A stretch of DNA of 64,000 bases, taken from the NCBI GenBank assembly GCA_008694505.1, contig VZDJ01000623.1, forward strand, positions 16,022,988 through 16,086,987, in the 5' to 3' direction. This document shows, one piece after another, positions 11,701 to 24,862 of the stretch. The notes beneath the pieces were generated by a model. It did not search any database, had not been told where the DNA came from, and saw only the letters and a program-made list of their open reading frames with translations. A program made the position numbers and the translations under genes. This DNA is from Cyanoderma ruficeps. Taxonomy: Eukaryota > Chordata > Aves > Passeriformes > Timaliidae. Numbering within the stretch: the first letter of the stretch is position 1; every line of letters begins with the position of its first letter.

Positions 11701-14700
11701 ACCAATGGAGACCTCGGCTCTCAGCAGGAACTGCTTTTACTCATCTTTTACTCATTTTTCACTCTTAAGCTGAAAGAAGCTTCCACATTGAATGGATTCT
11801 GACTGCCTTGGTGCTTACTCTCAGTGGACTCATCAACCTTTATGTCTGTTAGATGGAACTTCAGATGCTGTGCAGATGCTGATCAGGTGAGGAGGCAAAG
11901 CCCAAACCTCAGCAAAATGGATCAGTGTGTGCTGTGCCATTGGGAAGCTGAATCTGCCAGGCACACCTTTCCAAACATGTTTTGGTGGCTTCAGATATAA
12001 ATGTTATGACAAGTGTGAATCAATCACCTGTGAGCAAAAAGGCCACTGAGTGAGAATTTGGAACACCCGTGATGTATCCCCACCTCTGCCTGTTCTTTGC
12101 TCCAAAGTTTTATCTGTATAATTTGTAATATTTTCCTGTGTGTTTGCACAACACCTGAAAAGGCACTCCAGTTTTGGTGTGGTGGACTCCAGTGCTTCTG
12201 TAAATAATCTTGCTGAGTTACATGAGCATGCAGAGCAGAGGAGTGTAGACTTAGGCAGGGTAGGACAGGAAGCACATGTGAAGATTTTACATATCCAGCA
12301 TACAGTTGCATATGGGTGAATAGAAAACATACCCTTGTGTGACTTTGTGATTCTAGAACCCAGTGCTGCCAGCTGAAAGGAAAAATGTCACTGTAGTTAG
12401 TGTAATTTGCCACAAAATGTTTGTATGAGTCCTACATACAGAGAAAGAAGCATGTGATATATGCTTAGGAGTACATGTTTCCTTTGGGAAATTTCAGTCC
12501 TATTAAAATTTTTGAGGTCGTACAATGTTAGAGCTGCATTAAGAATTCACAGTTGGATGAAAGAAAATAGGTATCTTGCCTGGATTTGTAGTCCCCTAAA
12601 AAATAAGAGACATTTTATTCATTCATCTCTATGAAAATAAAAATAAGCCTGTCTTTTTTTTTACCACAAAGATAAATTGATAACATCCTTAAACTACTAC
12701 CAGTGAGAACAAGGGAGTAGCAGGACCAGATCTAAAACTTTAAATACTGGGAAAAGCATTTAAAAATCACACTCATCTTCTTGAGGCCGGTGTAGCTAAT
12801 AAGGAGGGAAGAAAGGAGAAGCTCTATCTTGGATAAGGGCTCCTTGGCCACAGGAAGATAAATAGCTAACAGCTGATTTCTCACAAGGGGTAACTCTGCT
12901 CTAATGCCCCTTCTTCTGCTTCCTTGCTTAGGTGAATACTCTCTTAGGCCAAAGGGGAAGACATGTTTATATATCATGGAGACAGATGCTTTCATCCTTG
13001 AAGATGATAATTTATCCTGGCTGTGGAAAATTAGTTCTCATTGGTCACATTGGGAGTGGACACAGATGTTGTGTATTATGATGTTCAAAGTCAGATTACT
13101 TATTAGGGTAGCGATGCAGTGTAGTTTTTCTAGACATGAAAAATGTTCAGTTGGGAATATACTTCTTCATGCAGTTAAATTCTGGGTTATAGTATAATTT
13201 ATGAAGGTTTGTAAGATTTTTTTTTAAGAGAGTACGAGAAGAAGAGAGAGTTTCACTGGATGCTTTACCATTCTTCCCAATTTTGCAGCTGATATCCTGA
13301 CATGAGCACAGTGTTAATCACAATAGGACTAAAATTACAAATGTAAGGTATTTCAGGAAAGGATGGAAAGGACAGTCTCTCACTCTGAAGGTATTGATGA
13401 AAACCTCAAAGGGGATGATGAGCTCTGTAGAGGACTCATCGTCCTCTCTTATTTTCTCTACCTGCAGGATGGTGAGGCTATGTGATAGTGCATATCCAAA
13501 AGCAACTGAGTCCTTTTCTGCTGACTTGTGTTACCAGAGATGGCTTCTGTCATCAAACCTGCAAGTAATATCTAGTTTAATTTTCAAGAAAACAAACTGA
13601 ATATGGACATTTAGTAGAGTTGGCAGGGCGTAATATTGGGGTTTTTATGCCTCCTCCCCTCTATGGAAAATGCTGAAAGATCCTATCCAAATTTTATCTT
13701 GTGTTGCTTTTTCTTTTCTGCCTGATATTTATTTGGTTTGGTATATGAATAAGGTATTTTTCCTGTCTCTGGAGATGACCTGGAAAAAATTTATTCTTCT
13801 GGGTACATTATTTACATACCCTGCAGATATCAGAACTGCTTCTAGGACTGATGCTTTTCTTAAAGGCTGTTTGAAATTATACACTTGTTGTTTTTCTTCC
13901 CCAGCATGCGCTGTAAAACAGCACACATCCTCGTGGGACTGCTTCACATATACTAAGTCTTGAAACCTTTTCAGAGTCTTAATTTTGAATTTATTTTGAA
14001 AATTATTGCCACAAGCTTAATTAAAATAGATGTATAGACGATGACATACGCAGTCACTTGATATATTCAGGTTGTAGTACCTATCCAATCACATTGTGAG
14101 CACATTTATTTCCAAATTTTAGCTGAAAATCTAATTATGTAATTATGAAGTAATAGATAGAGGCAAATCTGATACAACATAAGTTTCACCAACAGAACTT
14201 TCCATGACAAAGGAACGTGAAAGAGCTTAAGAGATTTTCCAGTAAATCTTTCCAATGTAATTATTTTCAAGAAGCTGTGCTGCAGAGAAAGTATATGACT
14301 TCTCCTGGAGTATCATCTGAGGTTTGCCAAGAAGAATTGGAAATTTTTATATGAAAATTGTGAGACAGAGAGAATTTTCATTGCATCTATCAATCTGAAA
14401 TCTTTCATCCACTTTCATTTTTATAGCAAATTAATATACTTCTTTGCTGCATTTCTGATTTCATAAAAGTTTATTTAAGCAAAAATATACACTGAATTAT
14501 AAATGTAAATGTTGAGCCCTTATTTTGTTAGGAAATTTTTTCTTAATTTTTGATTCTATTAGCTAGGTTGTATCTATACATTAAAAACTAAATTTACCAG
14601 AAATGTAGCTTTAAATCCCAGATAGTAGGATCCTATTATCTACTCTGCTTTATCTTCTATCCTGGTCCTTCATATTCCTGAATATAAGAAGTAAATAGGA

Positions 14701-14921
14701 ACAGAGACTGTAAGTAATGCCAACTTGACCTGAGAGATTCAGTGCAATATGACTGTTGCTGAGTCAGAACATAGTGTGTGTAACAAAGCTAATATAAAGA
14801 AAAATCAATTTGAAAAAGAACATTTTATATGAAACTAAATTTCCAGCTTTTTCTTGGTACAAAGTTTTATTTTTTTCATAAATATTGACTTGCTTTTCTC
14901 GTTACATACTTCTCTTGTTTG
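8795..14921. other. Unique AT-rich sequence, no gene recognised
   Basis: About 6 kb without a recognised repeat family. Small frames (10664-10957 minus, 11265-11546 plus, 12004-12413 minus, 12904-13197 plus, 13670-13963 plus) show no domain. The one at 11265 lies just after a pyrimidine/TAG stretch that could pass for a splice acceptor, but its protein resembles nothing I know. A-rich runs occur at 10040 and 10865 and T-rich runs at 10340, 12655 and 13220. Confidence 0.45.
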
Positions 14922-14923
14922 CA

Positions 14924-15510
14924 TGGTTTAACCTCAGCCAACAACTCATCCCCACGCAATCACTTGTTGATTCTCTCCTGCTGGGATGAGAGAAAGAGTT
15001 GGAAGGGCAAAAGTGGGAAAACTCACAGGTTGAGATAAAGAAAGTTTAACAGAGAACACTAAAGCTATGCAAGCAACCAGAACAAGGCAAGGAATTAATT
15101 TGCCACTTCCCATGGACAAGCAGGCAGATGTTCAGCTTTCCCCGGGACAGAAAGGCTCCATAGTGCACAACAGCAACCTGGGAAAGCAAATGGCATCGCT
15201 TTGAACAACTCCTCTTCCTTCTTCCATGCAGTTTCTCTGCTGAGCATGACACCTTATGATCTGAAACAGCCCTTGTGCCAGCTGGGGTCAGTTGTTTGGC
15301 TGTGTCCCCTCCCAGATTCTTGTGCACCCCCAGCCTCCTCACTGGTGGGGTGGGTGACGAGCAGCAAAGGCCTTGGCTCTGTGTGAGCTCTGCTCAGCAA
15401 TAGTGAAACCACCCCTGTGTTACCGATGCTGGTTTGGGACACAACTCCAGAACACAGACCCAGAGTAGCTATTGTGAAGAATCTTTACTCTGTCAGGGCC
15501 AAAACAGGCA
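14924..15510 (-). mobile_element. ERVL-like solo LTR, antisense
   Basis: On the plus strand this block opens with TGGTTTAACCTCAGCC and closes with GCCAAAACAGGCA, the two ends of a very common bird ERVL-type LTR. Between them are the GGTTGAGATAAAGAAAG and GTAGCTATTGTGAAGAA landmarks. Read on the minus strand, the order TATCTCAACC...GGTTAAACCA matches the U5 end of the LTR at 38372-39108, so the element points left. Several short frames inside it are not genes. No matching second LTR or internal region lies within reach, so it is a solo LTR. No clear target-site duplication was found. The family name is from memory and is the less certain part. Confidence 0.72.
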
Positions 15511-17454
15511 TTTTTATTGAAAGGGCATTTTCTGATGAAGAACTCTTTCAATTAAGGTTTTCCAACAAAGTTTGAAGTACAGACTTCATAGATCTTTAAA
15601 CATTGTGAGATTCTCTTTACTTTTTTCTTTTTTGTCTGTTTTGAAGGAATTTATTAAAAAGGGTCAAATTGTGCAGGGTAACAGGGGCATTAAATAGGAC
15701 TTTTGCAAACTTAAAACTTTTTTCTCATGGAGAAGAATCAAAAGAAAGAAGAGAGAAACAAAATCTTTTTATTAAAGGTTTGAATTGTATTTGTTTGAGT
15801 TAATTAAATCTTATCACATTCATATACGCTTTCTAATTAACAATTAGCCATGTTTTCTTTGTAATAAATGAGAAATCTTTCAGGAACATGAGAATGGATA
15901 AAAGCATGCAGCAGCTTAATGAATCTCTATTTTATCTCTGGAGAGCTAAGTTATATATAGTAACAGAGGCAAACAAAACTCTACACTGGTTTACAGTTTC
16001 AAATGTGACAATTTCTTTATGAAATCAACTATCTGCAATAACAAAAGATTCCAAAAATAGGATTCTTCAATACATAGTCTGAATACTCCAAATGAAAGTG
16101 AAGAAAGTAAACTTGTTTTAAACAACCAACTAAGACTATTAAGAAGAAATATTGCATTTAACAAGACAGTTTAATGTGCAAGAAATGTAGGCAGTTGAAA
16201 ACACCCACATTTGCCCTAACTTTTTAAGAGGTAATCCCTTCAAAAGACTTGATCTTTAGTAGGGAAAAAAACGTGCTACTTCCTCTGTTCTCTTAGGCCT
16301 AATGGAAAATGTTGTGGTTTAATAAGTTAACAAGCAAAGGTAAACTGCAGATTTCCACAAAGTTCTCATCCTGACCAGGTAGTTCATGTTAAAACTAGAG
16401 CCTGCTCTGTCCACAGCAGCTTTAGCTATGTGTGAGTTGGTGTGCTTTTTTTATCTAGCCTCTTTTAGAAACTTCCTTTTTCTTCTTGTAAAATCATAAG
16501 CCCTTGATGATTGAAGACGTACTTCCACGAAATGGATTTAAAGCAGCATTGACTGCATCTAAAGCTAGGTCTCCTACTGGCAAGTAAGAGACACAAAACC
16601 CTGCATGTCATCCTAGCTGCTCTTCCACGTTTGTCTGCTGGGGTTATTTCACTCTGTGCAAATCACACAATCATTGAGCCAAAGACAGACCAAATCTATA
16701 GCTCTGCATTTAATGCCTGTAAAAAATTAACCCTGTCCTGGACAAAACTAGGACGCCAATTTATTGAATTACTAGGTTATTTTGGGGTTGGAGAATCCAT
16801 CTCAGCTTTCTAATGACATTTTAAAAAGACTGTATTTGGAGAATGAAGATATATTTTCCTAATCATACAAATGTTTTTCAGATGAGAGGTTCTCCTCCTC
16901 CATTATTGATCTTAAACACTCATCATATAATTTTTGTTTGTGCATTCTCCCTTGGTGTCTGCTTAGTGAGAGATTTTTGGACTAATGTCATTTTCTCTCA
17001 GAAGAGCCTAGCTTTTGACACAAATTTTGAACAGTGGATGGTGTGCGATGAACGTACACTTCTGACCACTTTAAAAAAAGACCATCAGCTCTGTGGCTTA
17101 ATTCTAAACCTGGCCAATTTTGTGTCTGATGTCCCTTGAATAATTAGTTGGGAAGTCTGACTTCCAGAACCATTTCCTGCAAAAGGACTTCAGCACGTGG
17201 TGATTGATACAGCCAAAATGAGCATTTGGAGGTACACAAGCCAATTGCTGACTCTGTGTGTCAGCATTAATGATCTCTCTGGAGTCAGTTCCTTTGAATA
17301 TGTAGTGTCAGAGATGCTGTTGACATTTTGTCATGGACTGCTTAGTTTCAAAAATTGAATTCCCTTTGAGAACCATTGACATCAATGGAAATTAGGAATA
17401 CTCAACCTTTGGGAGGATTTAAAGCAGAAAAAAGCTGGTTGTGGAGTGTTCTGG

Positions 17455-17552
17455 TGCGTTTGTTTGTTTGTGTGTTTTCTGGGTTCTTTTGTTTGTTGGT
17501 TGGTTTGGGGTTTTTGTGTTTATTTTTCCTTGTTTCTTTGTTTGTCTGGATT
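17455..17552. repeat. T/G-rich low-complexity stretch
   Basis: About 100 bp are built from TTTG, TTGG and TGTG words with few A or C bases. The frames crossing it code for runs of F, V, C, L and W, an effect of the composition and not a membrane protein. Confidence 0.75.
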
Positions 17553-18367
17553 AGTTACATATCCATGGAGAATACAGTGCTTTGATTTCAAGCACTTGGA
17601 ACCAGGAAGTAGGAAGCTATGGGGCAAAAACCTGTTTTATGGGCCTGTAGTGACATATCACCAGTGTGAAAAACAAATGAAAAGTGATTTTCCACCAAAA
17701 AAAGCTTTTCATCTGTTGTGTGTTAGTTCAGTTTTCCTGTGACCAGTGCTACATGTTTTATGCTGCAGATACCTGCTTACTTGTAAATGGAAACTGTATT
17801 CCCTTGATCTTGTGCATTCAATGAGATGGATAAAGTCTTCTAATTCCAAAATCAGAGGCTTCTTCATAAGACTTGAACACTGTACAGTGTCAATCTTATG
17901 ATGCAAAAGCATCTTGTTGATTGATATTTATGTCATGCCCCAAGGCCTCAGCTCTACTGCATTAGGTAAGTTGCAGACTTTTAATGGTGATTAATGATGT
18001 GCTTTGATGGCAAAAGTCAGAAGACAACCACAGAAAGCTGTGTCTGTACCAGAGGTGAGGAGTAAAGGCACCTAGTGCTAAACATTTTAAAATATTCTTA
18101 GAATTGACTTGTGTAGAAAAGCCATTTTATGCAGAAGATCTTTCCTCAGTACTCACATCTTCTCATACTTAATGGAATGTCACTAAGTACAGGGAAAACA
18201 GGTGAATGACTGTGATCAGAGGTTTTAACTGACTAAAGCATGTGAATGTACCAACATTCTGGTCATCTGACTTTTATTATTTGTCTTGGCCTTCTTTTTT
18301 ATCTTTCTGTTATGATCTAAAAAAACAAGATTAATTTTCTTTTTTTTACAAACTAACTGATTTGGAT

Positions 18368-18410
18368 AATCATCATAATATTAATAGTAATAACAACAAT
18401 AATAATAGCA
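18368..18410. repeat. Degenerate AAT/AAC trinucleotide patch
   Basis: Imperfect ATA, AAT and AAC units run through this stretch, an aged trinucleotide microsatellite. Confidence 0.6.
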
Positions 18411-19941
18411 GCTACTTCTAGGTAGTTTTTCTTATCCTAGCACCAGGAATTGCTTTAAAATGTGAGCTTCTCAAGCCTTGTAAGTCTGCTAGATTATATT
18501 ATGCCTATTCGTGTTCTGCATCACAATGAAGGGGTGAATTAAAGATTTTCTTGAGACAACTGTAGAAACCTAGAAGAGAATTTTATGTCAGCTTTTATTT
18601 CTCAAACATCAAAGTTATCTAAGGTTTTATAGTCACTTAAGGTATTTTTCTTCTTGCATAAGGTTCTCTTTTCCACAAATTTCTTTGAAAGAAAGTACCA
18701 AAGAGCAGCTGAGTTTCTCTTCTTGTGATCAAAATGGTGAAATCCTACATTATTTTCTCTGATGTGCCCAGACTCAAGATCCCACTCAACTTCTTCAGGG
18801 TCTTAAGAAAAGGTGTGTGTCTAGTTTCTAGTTATAAAGTGTATGAAGAAAGGCACACAATAGGCTTGATAACAATAAGAACAAAGTAGCAGGTAAGATT
18901 TCCAGACTTGTAAACTTTCTGGAGTTTTTTACCAATATATTCTTTATATTTGGGTAGATTAAAAGTCTAAACTGTCATAACCAATCTTTGCTAACACTTT
19001 TCCAGTCTGCACTTTTGCCTTTCTCCTAGAAAAATATGCAAGCCTGTTACTATGTGTACTACTCTGCTGAGAATCTTCATTTGTGACAATGTATAGAACC
19101 ACCATCAACAGGGGAGAAGCTGCCAAGTGAGACCAGTGTTTGCTTCTGTTGAACAAGCTGATCATGGTGATCTTGGGAACATATAACTAATCTGTATATA
19201 TTTCTTTTCCCTTATTCCAAAATGATCATGTTTTCAACATCTGCTGCTAAAATCTCTCTCTAAAAGATTTTTTTAGTTTTATCTGTAGGAAATGCTTTCT
19301 TTTGTTTACAATGAATAATCTTTTACAATGTCAGAACTAGTTAGGTTTTGAAAACTAATTACTTTAAAATTTTTGCTAAGAAAAAGGGAAAAATTACTTG
19401 AGTTGTTTGAAAGTGATGTTATAGTGAAACAGTTTTCCATGAACAAAAATGTTATGTCAAGTTCAGATTACAGAAGATGTTTCTCAAAACACTAAACTTA
19501 ATTTTGGTCTAAAATCTGCTTCTGAATTATTGATTATTCCATTGACTGGACATGGGAATAGACCCTGCAATTAGATTTTAAGTTTTTTTTCTATCTCCTT
19601 GCCTAAAACTTTGGACGAACCACTCAAATTGAAATGAGGAGAAAAAAAATATTGGAGAAGTATTTTTCTCCTAGACAATTTCTTAGCAATTTCTTAATTA
19701 CTTAGCAGTGTTACAGGGTTATCAAGTCCAGAAGGCTTGCCAGAAGCGCTATGGTTCGTATTTCTGTGAACACTATCCTGTAATACTTTTGTGTTGGAAA
19801 AGGCAATCCTTATACCAGAATCCAAGCCAGGATTATATCTACATGTACATTACATTGTAGCTTCTCTGTGTCAGATTACATAGAATATGAATCTCTTCAG
19901 ACTCAGCCTGGTGCTATTGTCTCCCTCTGCAGGAGATTAAT

Positions 19942-20322
19942 TTGCTTATTTGCTGTGCTTTTATCTCAAAAGGTTTCTGTGTTTACAGACAAGGAAGAAC
20001 TGGTTGGGATGTGAAGGCTGGGGGCAGATTTGACTGCTGTGACTATGGAATGGTGAAGTTTGGGATCCTGAGAGAGCCAGGGAAATTACAGGATTACAAC
20101 CCTCGGCCTCAGAAGAACAGATTTTGGATTGTTCAGAGGATTGTTGGGAGACTATCATGGGTTACTGCCCTAGAGAGGAGAGGAAGATCAGAGAGTCAGT
20201 TAATTTTCAATGATCTCGTCCTCCGAGTTCAAGATTTGCTAATCTGTTTTGTGCAAAAAGGAGTTCATGCAAAGGTGGCCAGACGTCCTGTGATTAAGAA
20301 GGAATGCCTGGCAAAACTGTAG
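19942..20322 (+). pseudogene. CR1 ORF2 endonuclease-end relic
   Basis: This 126-codon frame overlaps the left part of the CR1 copy. The first 20 or so codons precede the CR1 match and are flank. The remainder reads as the C-terminal end of the APE-type endonuclease of CR1 ORF2, which nicks target DNA at insertion. The segment is cut by a TAG where the consensus continues into the linker. The catalytic residues of the endonuclease lie upstream and are absent. It is a fossil, not an active gene. Confidence 0.7.
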
Positions 20323-20985
20323 TGTAAAAAGGTGTACAAGAGGTGCAGGCAGGCACAAGTGCCCCAGGATAAACAGAGAGAATTTTTTCAAAGTATACAG
20401 GGATGGATTTAGGAAAGTCAATTTAATCTGGCAAGGGACATGAAGGGCAACAAAGAGGATTTCTGCAGGCATAGCAGCAGCACAAGGAAGATCCCAGAAA
20501 ACGTGACACAGCTGCTGAATTGGTCAGAGGAGCTTGTGACAAAGGACATGCAATACCTTCTTTTCCTCAGTCTTTGCTAGTGTGATTTACTTTCACAAAC
20601 CCACAGTCTCTGGGGGAAATCTGTGTCTGGCCTCAGTCAGCAGCAGGTAAGCAATTGCATTGGATTTGATTTCCCATTCCTCTCATGGGAAAGTCTGATG
20701 CAAGCACAGACTAGTCAGGAATCTGTCCAGTGACAGGGTAAGAGATGATGCACACAAACTGAAATACAGGAAATATAATTTAAGGTTAGGGGAAAAAGTT
20801 TTTAGAGTGCATATGGTCAGACACTGGAACAGGCTGCCCAGGAAGGTCGTGGAGCCTCCATCAGTGGAGGCATTCAAAACTTGACTGGACACAGTCCTCA
20901 TCAACCTGCTCTAGCTGATGCTGATGGTCTCCAGGGGTCGTTTCAATCTCATCATGACCTACAAGCTGTGACTTACTGCTACAGA
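20003..20985 (+). mobile_element. CR1 LINE with the reverse transcriptase deleted
   Basis: Three successive parts of CR1 ORF2 and its 3' end can be followed in plus orientation. From about 20003 to 20322 is the end of the endonuclease region (a frame running from 19942 to a stop at 20322, still showing residues such as FGILREPGK and SWVTALERRG). From about 20325 to 20590 is the linker before the reverse transcriptase, with GTACAAGAGGTGCAGGCAGG and GGGATGGATTTAGGAAAGTC. From about 20725 to 20985 is the 3' end, with CACTGGAACAGGCTGCCCAG and GACTGGACACAGTCCT. The reverse-transcriptase domain, more than 1 kb in an intact element, is missing between the second and third parts. Stops and frame changes make it a dead copy. 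Confidence 0.82.
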
Positions 20986-23900
20986 TGCTTCTCTATGTTT
21001 GTGGGTAAGGATCATATCAGCTTACTTCTCATGGGGAACAATTCTTTGTGGTGACTTGCCACATGTAATTACCCTGAGAATCTGGTGTCACTTTGTGAAA
21101 GGGTCTGCACAAAATTTGTAAATTAGACTTTTTCTGCCATGAAGAAAGGACAGCCTAAATATGGACTTAAAACAGGTATGCACAAGACATTGTAATGGTG
21201 AGAACATTAATAACAACATAAGAGACACAAACACATTCTTGTTTAGTACCATAGGTATCAGAGCAGAGAAGGTTGGGGATTATTGATTAAGAAGGATTTG
21301 TAAATGTTTAATTGCCCCCTCCTTCCATATATGAAAAAGTGATACTGTCATAACCTGCATAAATTGCTATTTGTTTTATAACAAATGTTCTATCTAAAAA
21401 GCAGTATGCTTACAGTTGCCCCTTTTATAAAGGAAGTATATTTCTTTAGTTTTAAACAGTATAGCAAAATACACTTTTTGAACATCTGTTTATAGCAGTT
21501 AGGGGAGCTGTGTAAATCTTTAATATTGTGTGCTTGTTCTCTTGGTTTCTGTCATCATCCATAATTCAAAACAACTAAATCCTGGGTTTAGAAAGGTTCA
21601 CCATTTATCTAGATCCAGGAGCAACACACAGCATGTCTGTTTTTTCCTTAGAGTGTTAAGAAAGGAGCTTGGTGCTTTGATGAGGAGATAAGATACAAGG
21701 ATGGTTACAGAAATGTGGAGGGGCCACTAGATACATCGGGGTAGCACCACAGCCTCAGTGGCCAGCAGCTATGAACTTCAGCAGAATGTTCAATGGAGAG
21801 TAAAATTTAATTAGAAGTGAATTGTGCCAGGATCTTCTGCCTTCACTCTAAAGATGATAAGACTTGACAGCACCTCTGTTCATTCAGGGTGAAATTTATT
21901 GAGACTTCCCTATCATATATCAACCGCGTGGAATTAAAAGCAGACAGGTAAAATGCTAGTAAAGAAAGCATCTAACGATTCAGGGTTAAAAATGTCAGCC
22001 TTCAATCCTTGCACCTTTACTAGAAGTATAATTTTGTAGAGTGGTCAAGAGTTATGTCAGCAATTGCAGGTTTGTACTGTGATAAAAAGGGACTGCTGCC
22101 TTAAATCACTTGCCCTCACATAATATAAACTTTTCTTTTCTTTTTAATTAGAATAGCAAATGACCATGTTAAGAGACAAATTTCTTCAATTAGGATTCTG
22201 TAACTTGTATATACTTTCCACTGAAGGTTTAAATCAAAGGCAGAAGAACAGAACGCAGGACAACGTGTTACTTAAATCTGCTTGGAAGTAAAATTTGCTG
22301 TCTCAGTAAGAATTAGGACAATTTGGAAATGGAGTGAATAGAATGACATGGATTGGGATGAAATGAGGTGCAGTGAAAAGGACCGAACAACATTATGCTC
22401 CCAAAGTGATTGTGTAAAGTTTCCCCTTAACATTGGTGTTAAGTCCTATGCTAAACTGTATATATCACTGCCACAATTATCTTTGGTTCTGCTCATCTTG
22501 TTTTTTGAGTGCTACCACAGCTGAAAAAAGGAGATGAATAAAATATCCCCCCACACTGATGGGGCTTCTCAGAGTGTGTCAAACTTCACATTAGTGAAAC
22601 TTCTGTATGGATTTTAGATTTCAACAACTATAGCGAGACAGAGATAAGAAAGAAAATGAGGAGTGTTGGAAGATTAAAATGATGTGAATAACAAAAATGA
22701 AGGGCAAATAATAAATATACATCTCAATTTTTTATCTCATGACAGAATTATGAGGTGTTTTCAAATTTCCAGATTATTTTACTTTTATGAACTCTGAAAA
22801 TCCCTGAGGTGAAACAAAATAAGTCAAAATTCAGACAATCAATTTCCTGCAAGTGGCTAATTTGACCAGGTTTGAGCCAAAGGTAGGATCTGTAGTGCTC
22901 TCCAAAATGCCAAGGCCATTTTAGGGCAATAGAAGTATTTATCCTATTTGTCTACTCATAAAAGAACCTTTGTTGCTATTCTTCCTTGGAAGATCACTTG
23001 ATCATGCAGACTGCCTAAATTTTTTGTGAGCCTCCCACAACTCTGTAAGGCCTTGCATTGTCAGGGCCTGGCAGGAAGGTGATCAGCAATCTTGTTTTGA
23101 CATAACTTATTTTGACAGGCTGCTTTCATGAAAAAATATAGATCAGACATGAGGACTAGGACTGCCCTTGATTTCAAAACATAGCCAACTGGAACTTCTG
23201 TAAGGACTTTGACATAATGCTCCAAAACATCCACCTCTCTAAGATAAGGAGATACGGATTTGATGCTGGTAGATTAGCACAGAAATCATGCATTGATGGG
23301 GTTAAAAAGAGGGACCCAGAGCTTTGTTATGTATCCCTGAGACAAAGACTCTTTTAGAGAATTGGTTAGTACTAGATTTGGATTCCAGACCCTATATGCA
23401 ATGATGTGTGGTGGTTTAATTCAGTGTAAATTGAATTCAAACATTAACCACAGCTCAGAAACAGAAAGGCAGTAGTGTCTAAGTGTATCTTTGAGGTTAG
23501 GGATGCAGAGGTCAGGAATATACAGATTCTCTTACATAATAAAGATGTGTTTAATGTTCAAGTTCTCTCTGTTCAGCCGAAGGATGGATAGAGGCTTGCA
23601 GAAAAGTGCTTGTACAAGTGGCAAAAATGCAGGAGTAATTTCCACACTTGTTTCCAGAAGCACACAATATTACAATGTAAGAGAAATAAATGTTTAAACA
23701 TCTCTAGATTATAATCTGAGGAATAAGCAAATTCTTTTTCTACAGTGAAAACCTTTTAAATAATTTGGAGCTACTTATCAATTTATGATTGTTGCAACTA
23801 TTTTCTTATCAAAAAAAAACACAGTCAGGAGAAGAATAGTTTAAAATAAAGCCCATCCTCAGCAAGTATTGAATTATTTAGAGACTTTATTAGTACTACT

Positions 23901-24411
23901 AGTTTTAAGCCTTGCCTTCTTCTTCAGCTAATTTAAAATAATAACAAAAAAACCCCAAACAAACAACAACAACAAACGATATGGGGAGCTTGGCAGGCAG
24001 AACTGTGCCTTATTATTGTACTACTACTTGGTGAGTGTCCATTGAGTGGCACCCCAGTGAGTCCATTCTAACTTATAAACCTTTAATATATAGTTACTCT
24101 GATTTATATTCCAGTATAGCAGACAAAGGCATCCACAATTTAATTTGAAAACGTAGAAGTTCAAGGACAGGAATTTCAGAAAATGTACCTGGTTACTTTA
24201 GAGGACGCAGGCAGCTCATAGCTGTATAGTCATGCTCTCTTCTTTATTTTAATGCAGACCTCAGAAACATTGTGCTATGATATGTAGTCCTGTATCTCCA
24301 CATACAGCAAAAAGCTCCTGAAAACACAATAACATAATCTTCATTCAGAGAGGAGTATTGTATTGCAGATGACACAGCAAGCAAAAGGTTGTCCTAACTT
24401 TTCTTAAACCT
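20986..24411. other. Unique AT-rich sequence, nothing recognised
   Basis: No CR1, LTR or exon signature was seen. The 68-codon frame at 23491-23697 has no features. An A/C-rich patch (CAAACAACAACAAC) lies near 23945-23978. Confidence 0.5.
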
Positions 24412-24800
24412 TTCACAGAATCACAGAATCCCCTGAGTTGGAGGGGACTCACAGAGGTCATTGAAGTCCAACTCCTGGCCCTGCACAGGACACCCCAAGA
24501 GTCATGTGTGCCTGAGAGCATTGCCAAATGCTTCTAGAAATCTGTCAGGCTCTGTGTTGTGTCCACTTCCCTGGGGAACATTTTTCAGTGCCTAACCACC
24601 CTCTGGGTGAAGAACCTTTTCATAATATCCAACTTAAACCTCCCCTCTCTCATCTTCTCTAGGCTGAACAAGACGAGGGAACTCAACTACTCCACATGTG
24701 GTTTCCACTCTAGACCACCATCTTCGTAGCCTTCCTTTGGACATTCTCTAATAATTTTAAGTCCTTCTTATATTGTGATGGCCAAAACTGCACACAGGAC
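24412..24800 (-). mobile_element. CR1 LINE 3' end, antisense
   Basis: The plus strand starts with TCACAGAATCACAGAATC (the CR1 tail reversed), then TTGGAGGGGACTCACAGAGG, TCCAACTCCTGGCCCTGCAC and the CCTGGGTGAAGAACC-type block. It ends with CTTCTTATATTGTGATGGCC and CAAAACTGCACACAGGAC. This is a 5'-truncated CR1 on the minus strand, of the same subfamily as the copy at 46970 and in the same orientation, though missing some interior sequence that the other copy keeps. Confidence 0.9.
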
Positions 24801-24859
24801 TGAAGAGAAGTTGTTATATCTGCATGTAAGTTCTCTGAAAGTCCCTTTTCTCTATTTTG

Positions 24860-24862
24860 NNN
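24860..24862. other. Assembly ambiguity, 3 N
   Basis: Three N precede a poly-T run. The 103-codon frame that crosses it should be ignored. Confidence 0.95.

Larger units (their letters stand above)
15511..20002. other. Unique sequence with low-complexity patches
   Basis: No repeat family or exon is recognised. It holds a TTTG/GTTT-rich patch (17455-17552), an ATA/ACA-rich patch (18368-18410) and poly-T or poly-A runs. Frames at 16843-17139, 17376-17585 and 17446-17742 are low complexity or lack motifs. Confidence 0.45.

Noticed and set aside
17446..17742. 98-codon frame rich in F, V, C, L and W, looking like a membrane protein
   Set aside because: The residues come from a TTTG/GTTT low-complexity run.
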